Assembly (NCBI GenBank): GCA_001306305.2
Contig: CP155577.1
Location: 496,001-560,000, forward strand
Source: Citromicrobium bathyomarinum
GTDB taxonomy: Bacteria > Pseudomonadota > Alphaproteobacteria > Sphingomonadales > Sphingomonadaceae
DNA length: 64,000 bases
Reading direction: 5' to 3'
Below, piece after piece: positions 36,462 through 43,722 of this stretch (the stretch's first letter is position 1; each line of letters starts with the position of its first letter). Position numbers and translations under genes: made by a program. The notes under the pieces were generated by a model. That model was not told the origin of the DNA and ran no database searches. It worked only from the letters and a program-made list of their open reading frames with translations.

Positions 36462-38213
36462 TCAGGCGGCGAGCACGCTTCCGTCAAGTTCGTACAGCAG
36501 CGCTGCTCCGGCGGTTGCCGAGGCTTTGAGGCCGATCGCTTCGGGCACGATGTGATCGAGGATGAAGCGCATCGTGACCTTCTTAGCGTGGGCGCGCTGG
36601 GTATCGTCGCTCTCGGTAAGCGCCGCGAGCTGCTTCGTCAGGCACCAGCCTGCCACTGCGACCGCGCACATGGTGGTGAAGGGCACGCTGCCCGCAAGCC
36701 TGTCGTCGAGCGACGCGTCTTCGCGCATCCACCTGGCGATTGCCGCACACTCGCCGGCCAGCGCCTGTAGCTGCGGTTCCTCGCCCGCATCACGAGCGAT
36801 ATCGGCGAACAGCGCCTGCAGAACTTCGCCATTCTCCAGCCCCAGCTTGCGGGTGACCAGATCGGCCGCCTGGATGCCGTTGGTGCCTTCATAGATCGGC
36901 GCAATCCGCGCGTCGCGGAAATGCTGCGCGGCGCCGGTTTCCTCGACGAAGCCCATGCCGCCATGGACCTGGATGCCGAGCGAGGCGACCTCGATCCCGG
37001 TATCGGTCGCCCAGGCTTTCAGCATCGGGACCAGCACTTCGGCGCGTGCCTTCGCGGCAGCATCGCCGATATCGCCACGGTCGACCTGTCCGGCGGTGTA
37101 GTACAGCAGCCCGCGCATCGCCTCGGTCAGACTGCGCATGCGCAGCAGCATGCGACGCACATCGGGATGGTCCATGATCGCGACCGGCGTGCGGTCCTCG
37201 GCCCCGGCACGGGCCGACTGGACCCGCTCCAGCGCATAGGCGAGGGCCTGCTGCGTCGCGCGCTCGGCGATCTGCACGCCCTGCGAACCGACATTGATCC
37301 GCGCATTGTTCATCATCGTGAACATTGCGGCGAGGCCGCGATTCTCGGCCCCGACCAGCTCCCCGATGCATTCGTCATTGTCGCCGTAGGACATGACGCA
37401 GGTGGGCGAGGCGTTGATGCCAAGCTTGTGCTCCAGACTGACGCAGCGCAGGTCGTTATGCGCGCCCGGCGTGCCATCGTCCTTCAGATGGTACTTGGGC
37501 ACCAGAAACAGCGAGATGCCGCGGCTGCCCTCGGGCGCGCCGGGGAGGCGGGCGAGAACCAGGTGGATGATGTTCTCGGCCAGCTCGTGCTCGCCCCAGG
37601 TGATGTAGATCTTCTGGCCCTTGATCCGGTACTTGCCCGCATGCTCGCCGTCTTCGATCGGCTGGGCGGTGGTGCGCAGTGCGCCCACGTCGCTCCCGGC
37701 CTGCGACTCAGTGAGGTTCATCGTGCCCGACCACTTGCCGCTGATCAAATCTGGAAGATAGCGCGCCTGCTGCTCGTCCGTCCCATGCGCGGCCAGCGCC
37801 TCGATCGCTCCGACAGAGAGCATCGGCAGTAGGTTGAAGGCGAAATTCGCGCTGCCGAGGTTTTCGAGCACGTTGCAGGCGAGGGTGAAGGGCAGGCCCT
37901 GGCCACCATACTCGGCGCTGCCCGCGATCGCGTTCCAGCCCTGCTCGACATAGGCCTGATAGGCCTCCTCGAACCCGTCGGGCAGCCGAATCACGCCGTT
38001 CTCCAGCTTGGCGCCTTCCAGATCGCCCTTGCGGTTGAGGGGTGCCCACTCCCCTGCCGCGAACTGGCCCACACCTTCGACGATCGCCTCGACAAGGTCG
38101 GGCTCGGCGGCGGCGAAGTGTTCATGCTCGGCCAGTTCGGCGATGCCGGCATTGGCACGAATGGCGAGCAACTGGTCTTGCGTGGCGGGCTTGTAGGGGG
38201 TCACTTGGCTCAC
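36462..38213 (-). CDS. Acyl-CoA dehydrogenase, DmdC-like large form
   Basis: 583 residues. Acyl-CoA dehydrogenase domains in order: N-terminal helical (about residues 40-155), middle beta (MNLTESQAGSDVGALRT, about 165-181, the FAD/substrate segment), and C-terminal helical with GIQVHGGMGFVEETG (about 415-430) and ARIAPIYEGTNGIQA. An extra C-terminal domain (about 465-583) places it in the large DmdC/3-methylmercaptopropionyl-CoA dehydrogenase-like group. The actual substrate may be a fatty acyl-CoA. It is convergent with the propeller gene (12 bp between stops). Confidence 0.9.
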   Translation of the reverse strand: MSQVTPYKPATQDQLLAIRANAGIAELAEHEHFAAAEPDLVEAIVEGVGQFAAGEWAPLNRKGDLEGAKLENGVIRLPDGFEEAYQAYVEQGWNAIAGSAEYGGQGLPFTLACNVLENLGSANFAFNLLPMLSVGAIEALAAHGTDEQQARYLPDLISGKWSGTMNLTESQAGSDVGALRTTAQPIEDGEHAGKYRIKGQKIYITWGEHELAENIIHLVLARLPGAPEGSRGISLFLVPKYHLKDDGTPGAHNDLRCVSLEHKLGINASPTCVMSYGDNDECIGELVGAENRGLAAMFTMMNNARINVGSQGVQIAERATQQALAYALERVQSARAGAEDRTPVAIMDHPDVRRMLLRMRSLTEAMRGLLYYTAGQVDRGDIGDAAAKARAEVLVPMLKAWATDTGIEVASLGIQVHGGMGFVEETGAAQHFRDARIAPIYEGTNGIQAADLVTRKLGLENGEVLQALFADIARDAGEEPQLQALAGECAAIARWMREDASLDDRLAGSVPFTTMCAVAVAGWCLTKQLAALTESDDTQRAHAKKVTMRFILDHIVPEAIGLKASATAGAALLYELDGSVLAA

Positions 38214-38254
38214 ATCCTCTTGGAATTCCTACGCCCCGGATATAGCGCGCGGCG

Positions 38255-39226
38255 ATGGACCGCAAATACGTTACGGAACGGCTAGCGCCCGACTCGACCG
38301 GAATCGCACGCACTGCGCAGATCCTGCGCGACGGCGGTCTGGTCGCGGTGCCGACGGAGACGGTCTACGGCCTGGCGGCGCGCGCGGATAGTGAAGACGC
38401 GGTCTCGCGGATCTTCGCAGCCAAGGGACGACCGAGTTTCAATCCGCTGATCGTCCATGTGAGCGATGTGCAGCAGGCTGAGGCACTGGTCACGATGGAG
38501 CCGCGTGCCCTTGCGCTCGCCGCCCGCTTCTGGCCCGGACCGCTGACGCTGGTGCTGCCCCGGCACGAGAATGCTGCCGTGGCGTCATCGATCCACGCAG
38601 GCCTACCCACGCTCGCAGTGCGGTGCCCGGCGCACCCGGTGATGCGGGCAGTGCTGGACGAGCTTGCCATTCCGGTGGCCGCACCCTCGGCCAATGCGAG
38701 CGAAACCGTCAGCCCGACCACGGCAGAGCATGTCCTCGCGACGCTGGATGGCCGGATCGACTCCGTGCTCGACGCGGGCGCGAGCGAGCGAGGGCTCGAG
38801 TCCACCATCGTCGCATTGCGTGCGGACGGGGGCTGGTCGCTGTTGCGCGAGGGGCCGATCGGACGCGAAGTGCTCGAAGATATGCTCGGTAGTGAGGCTT
38901 CTGATGGCCGTGGGATCGAGGCCCCGGGCCAGATGCGGCGGCATTATGCACCAGGAAAGCCGTTGCGCCTTAACGCCCGAAAGGCCGAAGCAGGGGAATT
39001 TCTGATAGGTTTCGGCGCAGTCGAAGGTGACGTCACGCTGTCAGCAACCGGTGACGTCAACGAAGCCGCAACGCGTCTCTACGGCTGCCTCCATCTGGGA
39101 GCGGCTTCGGACAAGCCTCTAATCGCTGTGGCTCCGGTGCCCGAGGATGCGGTAGGCCGCGCAATCAACGACCGCCTGCGCCGTGCTGCCGCCCCGCCCG
39201 AGGGCGATCAGCGCTCCGGTTCGTAG
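38255..39226 (+). CDS. L-threonylcarbamoyladenylate synthase, Sua5 type
   Basis: Makes the activated intermediate for t6A37 in tRNA. 323 residues: an N-terminal YrdC domain (VPTETVYGLAARA, about residues 35-47; KGRPSFNPLIVHV; PSANASETVSPTTA) plus a C-terminal Sua5 domain (GQMRRHYAP, about 227-235), so it is the two-domain Sua5 rather than short TsaC. Divergent from the acyl-CoA dehydrogenase by 41 bp. Its 3' end overlaps the convergent lipoprotein gene by 19 bp. Confidence 0.93.
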   Translation: MDRKYVTERLAPDSTGIARTAQILRDGGLVAVPTETVYGLAARADSEDAVSRIFAAKGRPSFNPLIVHVSDVQQAEALVTMEPRALALAARFWPGPLTLVLPRHENAAVASSIHAGLPTLAVRCPAHPVMRAVLDELAIPVAAPSANASETVSPTTAEHVLATLDGRIDSVLDAGASERGLESTIVALRADGGWSLLREGPIGREVLEDMLGSEASDGRGIEAPGQMRRHYAPGKPLRLNARKAEAGEFLIGFGAVEGDVTLSATGDVNEAATRLYGCLHLGAASDKPLIAVAPVPEDAVGRAINDRLRRAAAPPEGDQRSGS

Positions 39227-39534
39227 GGCACCGTCGGCAAGAGCCGCTGGATTTCCTCGTAGGTTTCGCGCGCTTCCTCGCACGCGCGGCGGTCGCCGTC
39301 TTCGCAATCCTCGCGCAGGTCGCGGTAGCGGCGCTCCAGCTTGCCAAGCCGTTCCTCGCGCTTGCGCAGCTCGCGCCCGCGCTTTTCGTCCGCCTCGCTC
39401 TGGCTGGTCGTCGCCAGGTCGACCGCCTTGCTGCCCGCCTTTACCGGCAGCGTGGCGACATCCCAGGCGGTCTTGGCGAGACACCCCTGCAGGGTGAGGG
39501 CGGCAAGCAGGGCGAGCGGAATGATCGGTTTCAT
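39208..39534 (-). CDS. Small predicted lipoprotein, unknown function
   Basis: 108 residues: hydrophobic signal ending in the lipobox LQGC (Cys at residue 18), a short linker, then a highly charged helix (about residues 50-100) with heptad-like RELRKREERLGKLERRYRDLRE and two further Cys (REDCEDGDRRACEE). It looks like an outer-membrane-attached coiled coil. I do not recognise a family. It overlaps the sua5 3' end. Confidence 0.75.
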   Translation of the reverse strand: MKPIIPLALLAALTLQGCLAKTAWDVATLPVKAGSKAVDLATTSQSEADEKRGRELRKREERLGKLERRYRDLREDCEDGDRRACEEARETYEEIQRLLPTVPYEPER

Positions 39535-39573
39535 ACCGCCAGCTTATGCCCTGCGCCGCCCCGGCACAAACGC

Positions 39574-40335
39574 CTATTCGGCGTCCTCGGCTGCCGCACC
39601 GCTTGCCGCGGTGCGCTTGCGGCATTTCAGCTCGCCCGAGCCCATCGAACTGACCGAGCAGCTGGCATTGCCCAGCACCTCGACCGTGCCCGAGCCCATG
39701 ATGCTCGCCTCGACGTCGCCATCCGAGGCGAAGGCGGCATCGCCCGATCCGGCGATCGCAACCTCGGCGCTGTCCACCTTGACGTCGCGCATATCCAGAT
39801 CACCCGACCCGGCAATCGAGAGATCGAGCGTCTTGGCCGCACCCGCTGCCTTGAGCGAACCCGAACCCGCGACATTCACCTCCAGCGCGTCCGCATCGAT
39901 CCGGCCGACCTTCGATTCGCCCGATCCGGCGATCGAGATCTCCGCCTCACCGCCCTTGCCAAGCCGATCGACGGTCATCGTACCCGATCCGGCCATGGAC
40001 ATGCGGGTCGGGGTGGGCATGGTCACGCGGATGGTCGCGACCCCGTTTTGACGCCAGTTGCCCTCACGCCCGATTCCCAGAGAATCGTCGTCGAGATCGA
40101 AGCGCAGACCCTCGGTCACGCTCGAATCGCCTTCGACGTCGATGGTCAGCGTGTCGCCCGAGGTGACGATCACCCGGTCGGGGCCGGCCAATGAAATGCC
40201 GGTGGGGGTTGCGCCTTCGTAGTCGAGCTCGGCAAGCGGCACGCCGTCGCTGCTCGAGCTGATGTTGAAATCGGTGTTGCATGCCGAGAGCATGGTGGCT
40301 GCGGCGGCAACGGCTAGGCCTGGCCAGAACTTCAT
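39574..40335 (-). CDS. Head-GIN (DUF2807) lipoprotein
   Basis: 253 residues with a lipobox (MLSAC, Cys about residue 19) and an auto-transporter-like right-handed beta structure made of repeated G-S-G-x units (SMAGSGTMTV, SIAGSGESKV, NVAGSGSLKA, SIAGSGDLDM, AIAGSGDAAF, SIMGSGTVEV, SMGSGELKC) spaced about 20 residues apart. This repeat defines the DUF2807 adhesin-like domain. The function is unknown, probably at the cell envelope. Confidence 0.88.
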   Translation of the reverse strand: MKFWPGLAVAAAATMLSACNTDFNISSSSDGVPLAELDYEGATPTGISLAGPDRVIVTSGDTLTIDVEGDSSVTEGLRFDLDDDSLGIGREGNWRQNGVATIRVTMPTPTRMSMAGSGTMTVDRLGKGGEAEISIAGSGESKVGRIDADALEVNVAGSGSLKAAGAAKTLDLSIAGSGDLDMRDVKVDSAEVAIAGSGDAAFASDGDVEASIMGSGTVEVLGNASCSVSSMGSGELKCRKRTAASGAAAEDAE

Positions 40336-40397
40336 GACGATCTCCCTGTCGATGACTGTGTTAGCGATCTAATACAGGATGCGATGGGCGCAAAGCA

Positions 40398-40427
40398 AGA
40401 GGGCCGCCCCTTTCGGGACGGCCCTCT
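40398..40427 (-). terminator. Terminator hairpin of carD
   Basis: A 13 bp stem with one mismatch (40398-40410 with 40415-40427) and a 4-base loop, 26 bp past the carD stop. Only a short T-rich stretch follows on the minus strand (TGCTTTG). Confidence 0.65.
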
Positions 40428-40453
40428 GTCGGACTGCGTTGGCAGCCGGTCGA

Positions 40454-40987
40454 TCAGGCTTCTTCGGTATTCTCGTAATATTGCGGCGCGTGTTCGCGCA
40501 GCACCGAGAGGATCTTCTCGAGCGCGGCAGGCTCGTCGGTCTTCTCCATCGCGGCGAGTTCGCGTGCGAGGCGGCTGGAGGCTGCTTCGAAAATCTGCCG
40601 TTCGGAATAGCTCTGTTCGGGCTGGTCGTCGGGGCGGAACAGGTCGCGGGTCACTTCGGCGATCGACACGAGGTCGCCCGAGTTGATCTTCGCTTCGTAT
40701 TCCTGCGCACGGCGGCTCCACATGGTCCGCTTGACCTTGGGCTTACCCTTGAGCGTTTCCATCGCTTCCTTCAGCGTCTTGTCGCTGGAAAGCTTGCGCA
40801 TGCCGATCGCTTCGACCTTGTTGACCGGTACGCGCAGCGTCATCCGCTCTTTCTCGAAGCGCAGCACGTAAAGCTCGAGCTGCATTCCCGCGATCTCTTC
40901 GCTCTGCAGTTCGACCACACGGCCGACGCCGTGCTTTGGGTATACGACGTAATCGCCGACATCGAAGGCCAGTGCCTTGGCTGCCAT
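40454..40987 (-). CDS. carD: CarD family transcriptional regulator
   Basis: 177 residues. The N-terminal Tudor-like RNA-polymerase-interacting domain (FDVGDYVVYPKHGVGRV, residues 8-24) and a helical C-terminal DNA-binding part (MWSRRAQEYEAKINSGDLVSIAEV) are typical of alphaproteobacterial CarD, which stabilises open complexes at promoters including rRNA. The ATG at 40987 has AAAGGAAA upstream; a longer reading to 41107 is not conserved-looking. In relatives carD usually sits right after fdxA; here two genes lie between. Confidence 0.93.
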   Translation of the reverse strand: MAAKALAFDVGDYVVYPKHGVGRVVELQSEEIAGMQLELYVLRFEKERMTLRVPVNKVEAIGMRKLSSDKTLKEAMETLKGKPKVKRTMWSRRAQEYEAKINSGDLVSIAEVTRDLFRPDDQPEQSYSERQIFEAASSRLARELAAMEKTDEPAALEKILSVLREHAPQYYENTEEA

Positions 40988-41194
40988 GAAATTTCCTTTC
41001 ATCCGAAGACAGGGTGTGCATCGGACGCAAGAAAAGACCGGCCGCCTGCAAGAGGCGAAGGTCCATTCGCGTCGTGATGCTGGGGGAACCTGCCTTTCAA
41101 CTTCCATAGGCCGTCGCGACCGTGGATCGCGGCGGGAGTGCCTATATAGCAGGTTCTTGCGAATATTGCGAGTCGATGAAACAAATGCCGCAAG

Positions 41195-41977
41195 TCATGT
41201 CTGCTCCGCGCGTGCCTGGACGAATTCGCCGCCCAGCAGCAACACGAAGGCGCTGAGGTAGAACCACGTCAGCAGGATCACCACCGCGCCGAGCGAGCCA
41301 TAGGTGGCGTTGTAGTTCGCGAAATTGGCGACGTAGCTGCCAAACAGCGCAGTCGCCCCAACCCACACCAGAGCGAACAGCGCAGCGCCGGGCAAGACCG
41401 CGCTCCACGGCGGATCGGGCCGGTTGGGCGCGAAGCGATAAAGAAATCCTGCGCCGAGCATCCCGGCGATGAACATCAGCGCGAAGCTTGCCACCGGTGC
41501 CGCCGCCCCGGGCAGCGCCGCAGCGAGCGAAATGGCCGTGCCCGCCAGCGCCAAGGCGAACACTGCACCCAGCGTGACGACGAGTGCAATCGCGTTACTC
41601 TTCAGAAAGCCGCGATCCTCCTCGACATTGAAGACCACGTTGAGTCCGCCAATGATCGAACGGGCAGCGTTGCGCGCGCCGAACAGCGCGATGGCAAGCG
41701 CCACAGCAAGGCCCAACCCCTTCGCATTATCCTTCGCTTCGGTCACCGATTGCAGCTGGTCGCCGATGAGCGATGCGGCACTGGGTGGCAGTCCGCGACC
41801 GAGCGCGTCGATATCGCGCGCGACAGCATCGGGTGTTGCGACGAGGCCGTACAGTAGCACACAAACCGCCAGCAGGGGCACCATCGCGAGAAAGGCGTAG
41901 TAGGACACGCCGGCCGCAACGAGTCCGGCATTGTCTTCCGACGCGCCGCGCCAGGTCCGCTTCAGCAGGTCGAGCAT
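41195..41977 (-). CDS. YihY/BrkB family membrane protein
   Basis: 260 residues with about six hydrophobic helices. The family marks are the N-terminal AAGVSYYAFLAMVPLLAV (about residues 21-38) and, near the C-terminus, YGSLGAVVILLTWFYLSAFVLLLG (about 228-251). Once called tRNA-processing RNase BN in error; the role is unknown, possibly transport or envelope assembly. The ATG at 41977 begins the conserved part. It lies between carD and the Sel1 gene. Confidence 0.88.
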   Translation of the reverse strand: MLDLLKRTWRGASEDNAGLVAAGVSYYAFLAMVPLLAVCVLLYGLVATPDAVARDIDALGRGLPPSAASLIGDQLQSVTEAKDNAKGLGLAVALAIALFGARNAARSIIGGLNVVFNVEEDRGFLKSNAIALVVTLGAVFALALAGTAISLAAALPGAAAPVASFALMFIAGMLGAGFLYRFAPNRPDPPWSAVLPGAALFALVWVGATALFGSYVANFANYNATYGSLGAVVILLTWFYLSAFVLLLGGEFVQARAEQT

Positions 41978-42083
41978 TCGATTCCCCCGTGTACCCCGAG
42001 ACGACGCAGCGGGGTGCTGTCGGTTCCAATCGTCCTGAACCAACAGGATCGACACAAAGGCCTGCCCGCCATACGCTGACGAC

Positions 42084-43022
42084 ATGTTTACGCTAGCTCT
42101 GGCACTCATGCAGCCCGTCGCTGCCGAGACGCCACTGCAGGAACCGGCGGACGTGGTGGGCGAGGAGGCGTATAGCGCCGAAACGCTTGGCATCATCGAT
42201 ACTATCGACCCGGCAGACCCCGACACTGCTATTGCAGCTCTGGAAGCGCTGGGGGAAGCAGGCGATGCCTCCGCGGTGGAGGCATTGGGCGAACTGTTCG
42301 GCGCGGGCGCGCGGGGTATTCGTCGCAACCCCGCACGGGCGTGTGATTATTTCGAACAGGTTCCCGCAGAGCGAGCCGATGCGCAGCACAATATCGCAAC
42401 CTGTTATTACGACGGTGTGGGTCGCCCGCGGGATCATGCCAAGGCGCGGGTCCATTACGCGCGCGCGATTGCAGCCGGCTTCACGCAGTCGCAATGCGCG
42501 CTGGGAAACATGCTGATCAAGGGCGAGGGGGGCGCGCCGGACGTCGAGCGCGGACTGGCGCTGTGCAGGCAGGCTGCCACTGCAGGAAACGCCCATGCGC
42601 AGACCGATCTGGGCGGCTATCTGCTCATGGGCCAATATACCAAGCGCGATCCGGTTGCCGCGCGATACTGCCTCGAGAAGGCGGGCGCGCAAGATCAGGC
42701 CAACGCCAGTTATCTGCTGGGCCAGATTTATCAAAAGGGCGATGGCGTCGACCGTGATCTCGCCAAAGCGCAATCATGGTTCGAGCGCGCCCATGCCCAT
42801 GGCCGCGCGGACGCGGCATTCCGGGTTTTTCAAACGCTCTTCCAGCGCGGCTACGTTAGCGACGGGGAACGGGCGAGCGTCGACCCTGGATTGCTGCAAG
42901 ACGCCATCGAATGGGCGCGAATCGCAGCAGAAACTGATCCCGATGCTGAGAACCGCACCCTTGCGCGAGAGGCCCCGGACGCAATTAAGCGTATGCTGGC
43001 GGCCGTGAAGGCAGCCGATTGA
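42084..43022 (+). CDS. Sel1-like repeat protein
   Basis: 312 residues, short signal peptide (MFTLALALMQPVAA), then tandem Sel1/TPR-like helical repeats (about residues 50-265): AQHNIATCYYDGVGRPRDHAKA, SQCALGNMLIKGEGGAPDVERG, AQTDLGGYLLMGQYTKRDPVAA, ASYLLGQIYQKGDGVDRDLAKA, each about 36 residues apart. Such periplasmic solenoids mediate protein interactions. No catalytic domain. It is divergent from yihY and convergent with fdxA (39 bp between stops). Confidence 0.88.
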   Translation: MFTLALALMQPVAAETPLQEPADVVGEEAYSAETLGIIDTIDPADPDTAIAALEALGEAGDASAVEALGELFGAGARGIRRNPARACDYFEQVPAERADAQHNIATCYYDGVGRPRDHAKARVHYARAIAAGFTQSQCALGNMLIKGEGGAPDVERGLALCRQAATAGNAHAQTDLGGYLLMGQYTKRDPVAARYCLEKAGAQDQANASYLLGQIYQKGDGVDRDLAKAQSWFERAHAHGRADAAFRVFQTLFQRGYVSDGERASVDPGLLQDAIEWARIAAETDPDAENRTLAREAPDAIKRMLAAVKAAD

Positions 43023-43061
43023 CGAGCGTAAGATGCGCGCGGCCGCTAGCGGCCAGCTGCG

Positions 43062-43400
43062 TCAGTCGCCCTCGCCGGGTTCCGGGTTGAAGAACTTTTC
43101 GAACTTGCCCTCTTCGCCCTTGTGCTCGTCGGCGTCCTCCGGCGGGTCCTTCTTCTGGGTGATGTTGGGCCACTCGTTCGAGAACTTGGTGTTGAGCTCC
43201 AGCCATTTCTCGAGGTTATCCTCGGTATCGGGCAGAATCGCTTCGGCCGGGCACTCGGGCTCGCACACACCGCAATCGATGCATTCGCTGGGGTTGATCA
43301 CCAGCATGTTTTCGCCCTCGTAGAAGCAGTCCACCGGGCAGACTTCGACGCAATCGGTGTACTTGCACTTGATGCAGGCGTCGGTGACGACATAGGTCAT
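43062..43400 (-). CDS. fdxA: Seven-iron ferredoxin FdxA
   Basis: 112 residues. The N-terminal [18 protein letters not shown] binds a [3Fe-4S]-type cluster together with later Cys, and [12 protein letters not shown] (about residues 40-51) is a complete [4Fe-4S] motif. The C-terminal acidic tail ([16 protein letters not shown]) is longer than in minimal ferredoxins, as is normal for alphaproteobacterial FdxA. It follows the S4-domain gene by 6 bp in the helicase-S4-fdxA operon. Confidence 0.94.
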   Translation of the reverse strand: MTYVVTDACIKCKYTDCVEVCPVDCFYEGENMLVINPSECIDCGVCEPECPAEAILPDTEDNLEKWLELNTKFSNEWPNITQKKDPPEDADEHKGEEGKFEKFFNPEPGEGD

Positions 43401-43406
43401 GGGGCG

Positions 43407-43709
43407 TTATCCTTGCGCGCCGTTTGAATCTCGCGCTGCTGCTAGTGGGTCGGTGCCCGCGCGGTCAAGCAGGCTGTAACATTCACGCGCTTCTGCTGGT
43501 GGTCCGCGACGCTCGGGCAGGGCCTCGATCCGGATGACCAGAACCCCGGATGTGCGCGGAATGGTCAGCACGTCGCCGACGGTAATCTCGCGCGAAACCC
43601 GCTCTACGCGGGTGCCATTTACCCTCAGATGTCCGCTTTCGACCAGCCGCCGTGCCGCGCTGCGCGCGCGCACGAAGCGCAACCGGCACAGCGCGAGGTC
43701 GAGCCGCAT
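43407..43709 (-). CDS. S4-domain RNA-binding protein (Hsp15-like)
   Basis: 100 residues starting with an S4 domain (MRLDLALCRLRFVRARSAARRLVESG), then GHLRVNGTRVERVSREITVGDVL, the beta-turn part of the RNA-binding surface. Such proteins bind structured RNA, for example stalled 50S subunits in the case of Hsp15. It lies 13 bp downstream of the helicase gene and is probably co-transcribed with it and with fdxA. Confidence 0.88.
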   Translation of the reverse strand: MRLDLALCRLRFVRARSAARRLVESGHLRVNGTRVERVSREITVGDVLTIPRTSGVLVIRIEALPERRGPPAEARECYSLLDRAGTDPLAAARDSNGAQG

Positions 43710-43722
43710 CAGGCCCCGCGCA